A stretch of DNA of 64,000 bases from positions 1,178,001-1,242,000 of the forward strand of contig NZ_SGXC01000002.1 of NCBI RefSeq assembly GCF_004216695.1, in the 5' to 3' direction. This DNA is from Pigmentiphaga kullae (GTDB taxonomy: Bacteria > Pseudomonadota > Gammaproteobacteria > Burkholderiales > Burkholderiaceae_B). Below are positions 61,085 through 64,000 of this stretch, piece after piece (within the stretch, counting starts at the first letter, position 1; every line of letters starts with the position of its first letter). The notes below the pieces were generated by a model. It saw only the letters and a program-made list of their open reading frames with translations, was not told where the DNA came from and searched no databases. The translations under genes were made by a program, and so were the position numbers.

Positions 61085-62794
61085 TTATTCTTCCACCCGG
61101 ACTTCACGGAACATGCCGGCTTCCATGTGGTACAGGAGGTGGCAGTGATAGGCCCAACGCCCCAGGGCGTCGGCGGTCACGCGGTAGCTGCGCCGCGACC
61201 CCGGCGGCATGTCGATGGTGTGCTTGCGGACCAGGAAATTGCCGTGCTCGTCCTCCAGGTCGCTCCACAATCCGTGCAGGTGGATGGGATGGGTCATCAT
61301 CGTGTCGTTCACCAGCACGATCCTGACCCGCTCGCCGTACTTCAGCACCACGGGCCGGGAGTCCGAGAACTTGATGCCGTCGAACGACCAGGCGAATTTC
61401 TCCATGTGTCCGGTCAGGTGCAGCTCTATCGTCCGGCTCGGCATCCGCCCGTCCGGATCCTGGAACGTGCTGCGCAGGTCGGCATAGGCCAGCACGCGGC
61501 GGCCGTTGTCGCGCAGGCCCATGCCGGGGTCGTCCAGCTTGGGCGTTGGGCTCATCGTCTGCATGTCCACCAGCGGGTTGCCCGCCTCCGAGGCGGGATG
61601 GGTCTGCATGCCGGACATGGCGCCATGGTCCATGCCGGACATGCTGCCATGGTCCATCCCCGCCATGCCGCCGTGGTCCATGCCCATGTCCTCCATGGCC
61701 AGGACAGGCCGCGGATCCAGGGCGGGCACCGGCGCGTGCACGCCTTCGCGCACGGCCAGCGTGCCGCGCGCATACCCCGTGCGGTCCATGGACTGCGCGA
61801 AGATGGTGTAGGCCTCGTCCGCGGCGGGCTCGACGATCACGTCGTAGGTCTCGGCCACGGCGATGCGGAACTCGTCCACCGCGACGGGCTTGACGTGCTG
61901 CCCGTCGGCCGCCACCACGGTCATCTTCAGGCCGGGGATGCGCACGTCGAAATAGGTCATGGCCGAGCCGTTGATGAAGCGCAGGCGCAGGCGTTCGCCC
62001 GGCTTGAACAGCCCCGTCCAACCGCCGTCCGGCGCCTGTCCGTTCAAGAGATAGGTGTAGGTGTACCCGCTGACGTCGGCGATGTCGGTCGGGTTCATCC
62101 GCATCTCGGCCCACATCTTCCGGTCCGCGATGGTGGCCGACCAGCCCTTCTCGCGGACGTCGCGGAAGAAATCGCCGACGGTGCGCTTGTGGAAGTTGTA
62201 GTAGTCGGACTGCTTCTTCAGCGTGCGCATGAGCCGCGCCGGGTCCTCGTCGGTCCAGTCCGACAGCATCACGACGTATTCGCGGTCGTAGGCGAACGGC
62301 TCCGGCTCCTTCGCATCGATGATCAGCGGCCCGTAGATGCCCGACTGCTCCTGGAATCCCGAATGGCTGTGGTACCAGTAGGTGCCGTTCTGGCGCACCT
62401 TGAAGGTGTAGACGTACATGCCGTCGGGCGCGATGCCTTCGAAGCTCAATCCGGGCACGCCGTCCATGTTGGCGGGTAGCAGGATGCCGTGCCAGTGGAT
62501 GGAGGTGGACGCCTTCAGCTTGTTGCGCACGCGCAGGGTGACGGTGTCGCCTTCGCGCCAGCGCAGCAGCGGCCCGGGTATGCCGCCGTTCACGGTCATC
62601 GCGGTACGCGGGCTGCCGGTGAAGTTCACCGGCGTCTCGCCGATCTGAAGATCGAATTCGGTGCCGGTCAGCACGTGGGGATCGCCCGGCCCGATGGCTG
62701 CCCACACTGGCTTGCGCCAGAGGCCCAGCGCGCCCAGTGCGCCGCCCGCTGCCAGGGCGGTGACGAATGTCCGCCTTGAAGTCTTGATGTGCAT
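61085..62794 (-). CDS. copA: Multicopper oxidase CopA (periplasmic Cu(I) oxidase)
   Basis: The 569-residue protein has a twin-arginine signal ([15 protein letters not shown]). Its four copper-binding blocks are [29 protein letters not shown] and [15 protein letters not shown] (the last two hold the type 1/trinuclear ligands). A Met-rich insert near residue 380 ([20 protein letters not shown] and on) matches other CopA proteins. It oxidises toxic Cu(I). It begins the cop operon after a probable CopR box. Confidence 0.96.
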   Translation of the reverse strand: MHIKTSRRTFVTALAAGGALGALGLWRKPVWAAIGPGDPHVLTGTEFDLQIGETPVNFTGSPRTAMTVNGGIPGPLLRWREGDTVTLRVRNKLKASTSIHWHGILLPANMDGVPGLSFEGIAPDGMYVYTFKVRQNGTYWYHSHSGFQEQSGIYGPLIIDAKEPEPFAYDREYVVMLSDWTDEDPARLMRTLKKQSDYYNFHKRTVGDFFRDVREKGWSATIADRKMWAEMRMNPTDIADVSGYTYTYLLNGQAPDGGWTGLFKPGERLRLRFINGSAMTYFDVRIPGLKMTVVAADGQHVKPVAVDEFRIAVAETYDVIVEPAADEAYTIFAQSMDRTGYARGTLAVREGVHAPVPALDPRPVLAMEDMGMDHGGMAGMDHGSMSGMDHGAMSGMQTHPASEAGNPLVDMQTMSPTPKLDDPGMGLRDNGRRVLAYADLRSTFQDPDGRMPSRTIELHLTGHMEKFAWSFDGIKFSDSRPVVLKYGERVRIVLVNDTMMTHPIHLHGLWSDLEDEHGNFLVRKHTIDMPPGSRRSYRVTADALGRWAYHCHLLYHMEAGMFREVRVEE

Positions 62795-62863
62795 GCGATA
62801 TCCGATGAATCCGGTCAGGCCGCCACTCTAGCCAGCGGCCCCCCACCCCAGCCTGACCCGAAG

Positions 62864-62879
62864 ATTACGTTTGTGTAAT
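62864..62879. promoter_or_regulatory. Candidate CopR box, ATTAC-N6-GTAAT
   Basis: This perfect 5-bp inverted repeat with a 6-bp spacer lies 70 bp before the copA start, in the 100-bp gap after the P-type ATPase gene. It fits the pattern of heavy-metal OmpR-type regulator sites. A copR gene is in the same island. Confidence 0.65.
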
Positions 62880-62894
62880 GTTGGGCCCGCGCCT

Positions 62895-64000
62895 TCAGGC
62901 GCGGCCCTTCCAGCGCCGCAGCAGCAAGGCGTTGGAGACCACGCTGACACTGCTCAGCGCCATCGCCGCCCCGGCCAGGACCGGGCTGAGCAGGCCCAGG
63001 GCCGCCAGCGGCACGCCGACCACGTTGTAGATGAAGGCCCAGAACAGGTTCTGGCGGATCTTGGCGTAGGTGCGCCGGGAAATGTCGATCGCGTCGCCGA
63101 CCAGCGCGGGATCGCCGCGCATCAGCGTGACGCCCGCGGCATGCATGGCCACGTCCGTGCCGGTCGACATGGCGATCCCCACGTCGGCGGCGGCCAGCGC
63201 CGGCGCATCGTTGATGCCGTCGCCCACCATCGCCACCACGTGGCCGTCGGCCCGCAGGGCGGCAATGGCTTCGGCCTTGTGCTCGGGCAACACTTCCGCG
63301 CGCACGTCGTCCACGCCCAGCGCCTGGCCGATGGCGCGCGCCGCGCCGGCGTTGTCGCCGGTCAGCAGCACGCTGCGTATGCCTTGTTCGCGCAGCGACC
63401 GCAGCGCCGCATCCGAGGTCGGCTTGAGCGTGTCGCCGAAGGCCAGGAGACCCAGCAGCACCGGTTGGCCGCTCACGCTCGCCACCCAGGACACGGTGCG
63501 GCCTTCGGCCTGAAGCGCCGCCGCCCGCTGCGCCAGCGGCGCGATCTCGACGCCCAGTTCCTGCATGTAGCGGCCGCTGCCCAGCCGCAGCTCGCGGCCC
63601 TCCACCGACGCCGCCATGCCGCGCCCCGCCACCGCCCGCGCCTGGGCGGCGGCCGGCACCGCGATACCCTCGCGCCGCGCCTCGGCCATGACGGCGCGCG
63701 CCAGCGGATGCTCGCTGCCCGCCTGCAACGCGGCGCTGGCGGCCAGCAGGTCGCGGCGTTCACCCTGCGCCGGTTCGGCGGCGACCAGTTCGGGCTTGCC
63801 TTCGGTCAGCGTGCCGGTCTTGTCGAACGCGACGACCTTGACGTTGTGCGCCACCTCCAGCGCCTCCGCGTCCTTGATCAGGATGCCATGGCGCGCCGCC
63901 ACGCCGGTCCCGGCCATGATGGCCGTGGGCGTGGCCAGTCCCAGCGCGCACGGGCAGGCGATGACCAGGACCGCCACCGCGTTGAGGATGGCCTGTTCCC
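62895..64000 (-). CDS. Copper/heavy-metal-translocating P1B-type ATPase, N-terminal part outside the window
   Basis: Translation enters from the window end and includes the membrane CPC motif ([14 protein letters not shown]), the phosphorylation loop [16 protein letters not shown], the ATP-binding [11 protein letters not shown] (the conserved HP of P1B pumps) and the hinge [24 protein letters not shown]. The protein ends with two C-terminal membrane helices ([17 protein letters not shown]) and [11 protein letters not shown] plus HP places it among Cu(I)/Ag(I) exporters. The metal-binding N-terminus and start are not visible. It probably leads into the copA operon. Confidence 0.95.
   Translation of the reverse strand, partial: EQAILNAVAVLVIACPCALGLATPTAIMAGTGVAARHGILIKDAEALEVAHNVKVVAFDKTGTLTEGKPELVAAEPAQGERRDLLAASAALQAGSEHPLARAVMAEARREGIAVPAAAQARAVAGRGMAASVEGRELRLGSGRYMQELGVEIAPLAQRAAALQAEGRTVSWVASVSGQPVLLGLLAFGDTLKPTSDAALRSLREQGIRSVLLTGDNAGAARAIGQALGVDDVRAEVLPEHKAEAIAALRADGHVVAMVGDGINDAPALAAADVGIAMSTGTDVAMHAAGVTLMRGDPALVGDAIDISRRTYAKIRQNLFWAFIYNVVGVPLAALGLLSPVLAGAAMALSSVSVVSNALLLRRWKGRA

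Overview
The window reads as one GC-rich (roughly two thirds G+C by eye) betaproteobacterial chromosome segment. Four Bug-type (TTT family) solute receptors, a lipoyl-domain-bearing E3 in the pyruvate dehydrogenase operon, Bordetella-like trimeric porin and FauA-like receptor features, and many small catabolic operons point to Alcaligenaceae, most likely Bordetella or Achromobacter. The species call is an inference. I saw no rRNA, tRNA, CRISPR array, transposase or phage gene.

Layout. (a) 1-2464: the tail of a class III CoA-transferase and a Fur-box-controlled TonB siderophore receptor. (b) 2513-13062: an IclR regulator divergent from a compact ten-gene operon that encodes a DszC-like flavin monooxygenase, a deiodinase-like redoxin, the alpha and beta subunits of a ring-hydroxylating dioxygenase, a VOC-fold dioxygenase-like protein, a flavin reductase, a four-domain rhodanese, a Bug receptor, a degenerate SDR and an MmgE/PrpD protein. 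This is the best candidate here for an undescribed pathway, perhaps for a sulfur-containing aromatic. (c) 13063-19683: a leftward operon with a GntP-type permease, isochorismatase-family hydrolase, porin, VanA-type Rieske oxygenase, NitT/TauT-type binding protein and a small HTH-like protein. It sits behind a sigma70 promoter overlapped by a perfect 11-bp palindrome, next to a TetR gene. (d) 19842-26813: AhpD-like protein, two LysR regulators, an amidohydrolase with a Bug receptor, a PD-(D/E)XK-like unknown, a DUF1090 protein and a second IclR regulator. (e) 26901-33081: three FAD-dependent oxidoreductases, two of them close duplicates, interleaved with two Bug receptors. (f) 33092-36095: a compositionally distinct patch with a PhyH-type dioxygenase, a tiny membrane protein and a LysR/SDR divergent pair.

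(g) 36195-42532: the pyruvate dehydrogenase operon aceE-aceF-lpdA, divergent from (h) a FixL/FixJ-type two-component pair (42803-45804). (i) 45805-55714: a hairpin array, a PaiB-like flavoprotein, folD, prlC, an XRE regulator divergent from an unknown gene, ilvD, a Fur-box-controlled hmuS-chaN heme pair and a Gfo/Idh/MocA oxidoreductase. (j) 55840-64000: a small secreted repeat protein, then a leftward copper/heavy-metal island: P-type ATPase (cut by the window end), copA, copB, copC, copD, a DUF411 protein and the copR-copS two-component system. An ATTAC-N6-GTAAT palindrome lies upstream of copA.

Catabolic operons in this window tend to carry their own regulator (IclR, TetR or LysR) and an uptake receptor, so each looks like a self-contained substrate module. 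Neither Rieske oxygenase has a dedicated ferredoxin or reductase here, and the NitT/TauT-type binding protein has no ABC permease or ATPase here. No gene-free stretch exceeds 300 bases; the longest is the 270-bp aceE/kinase divergent region.
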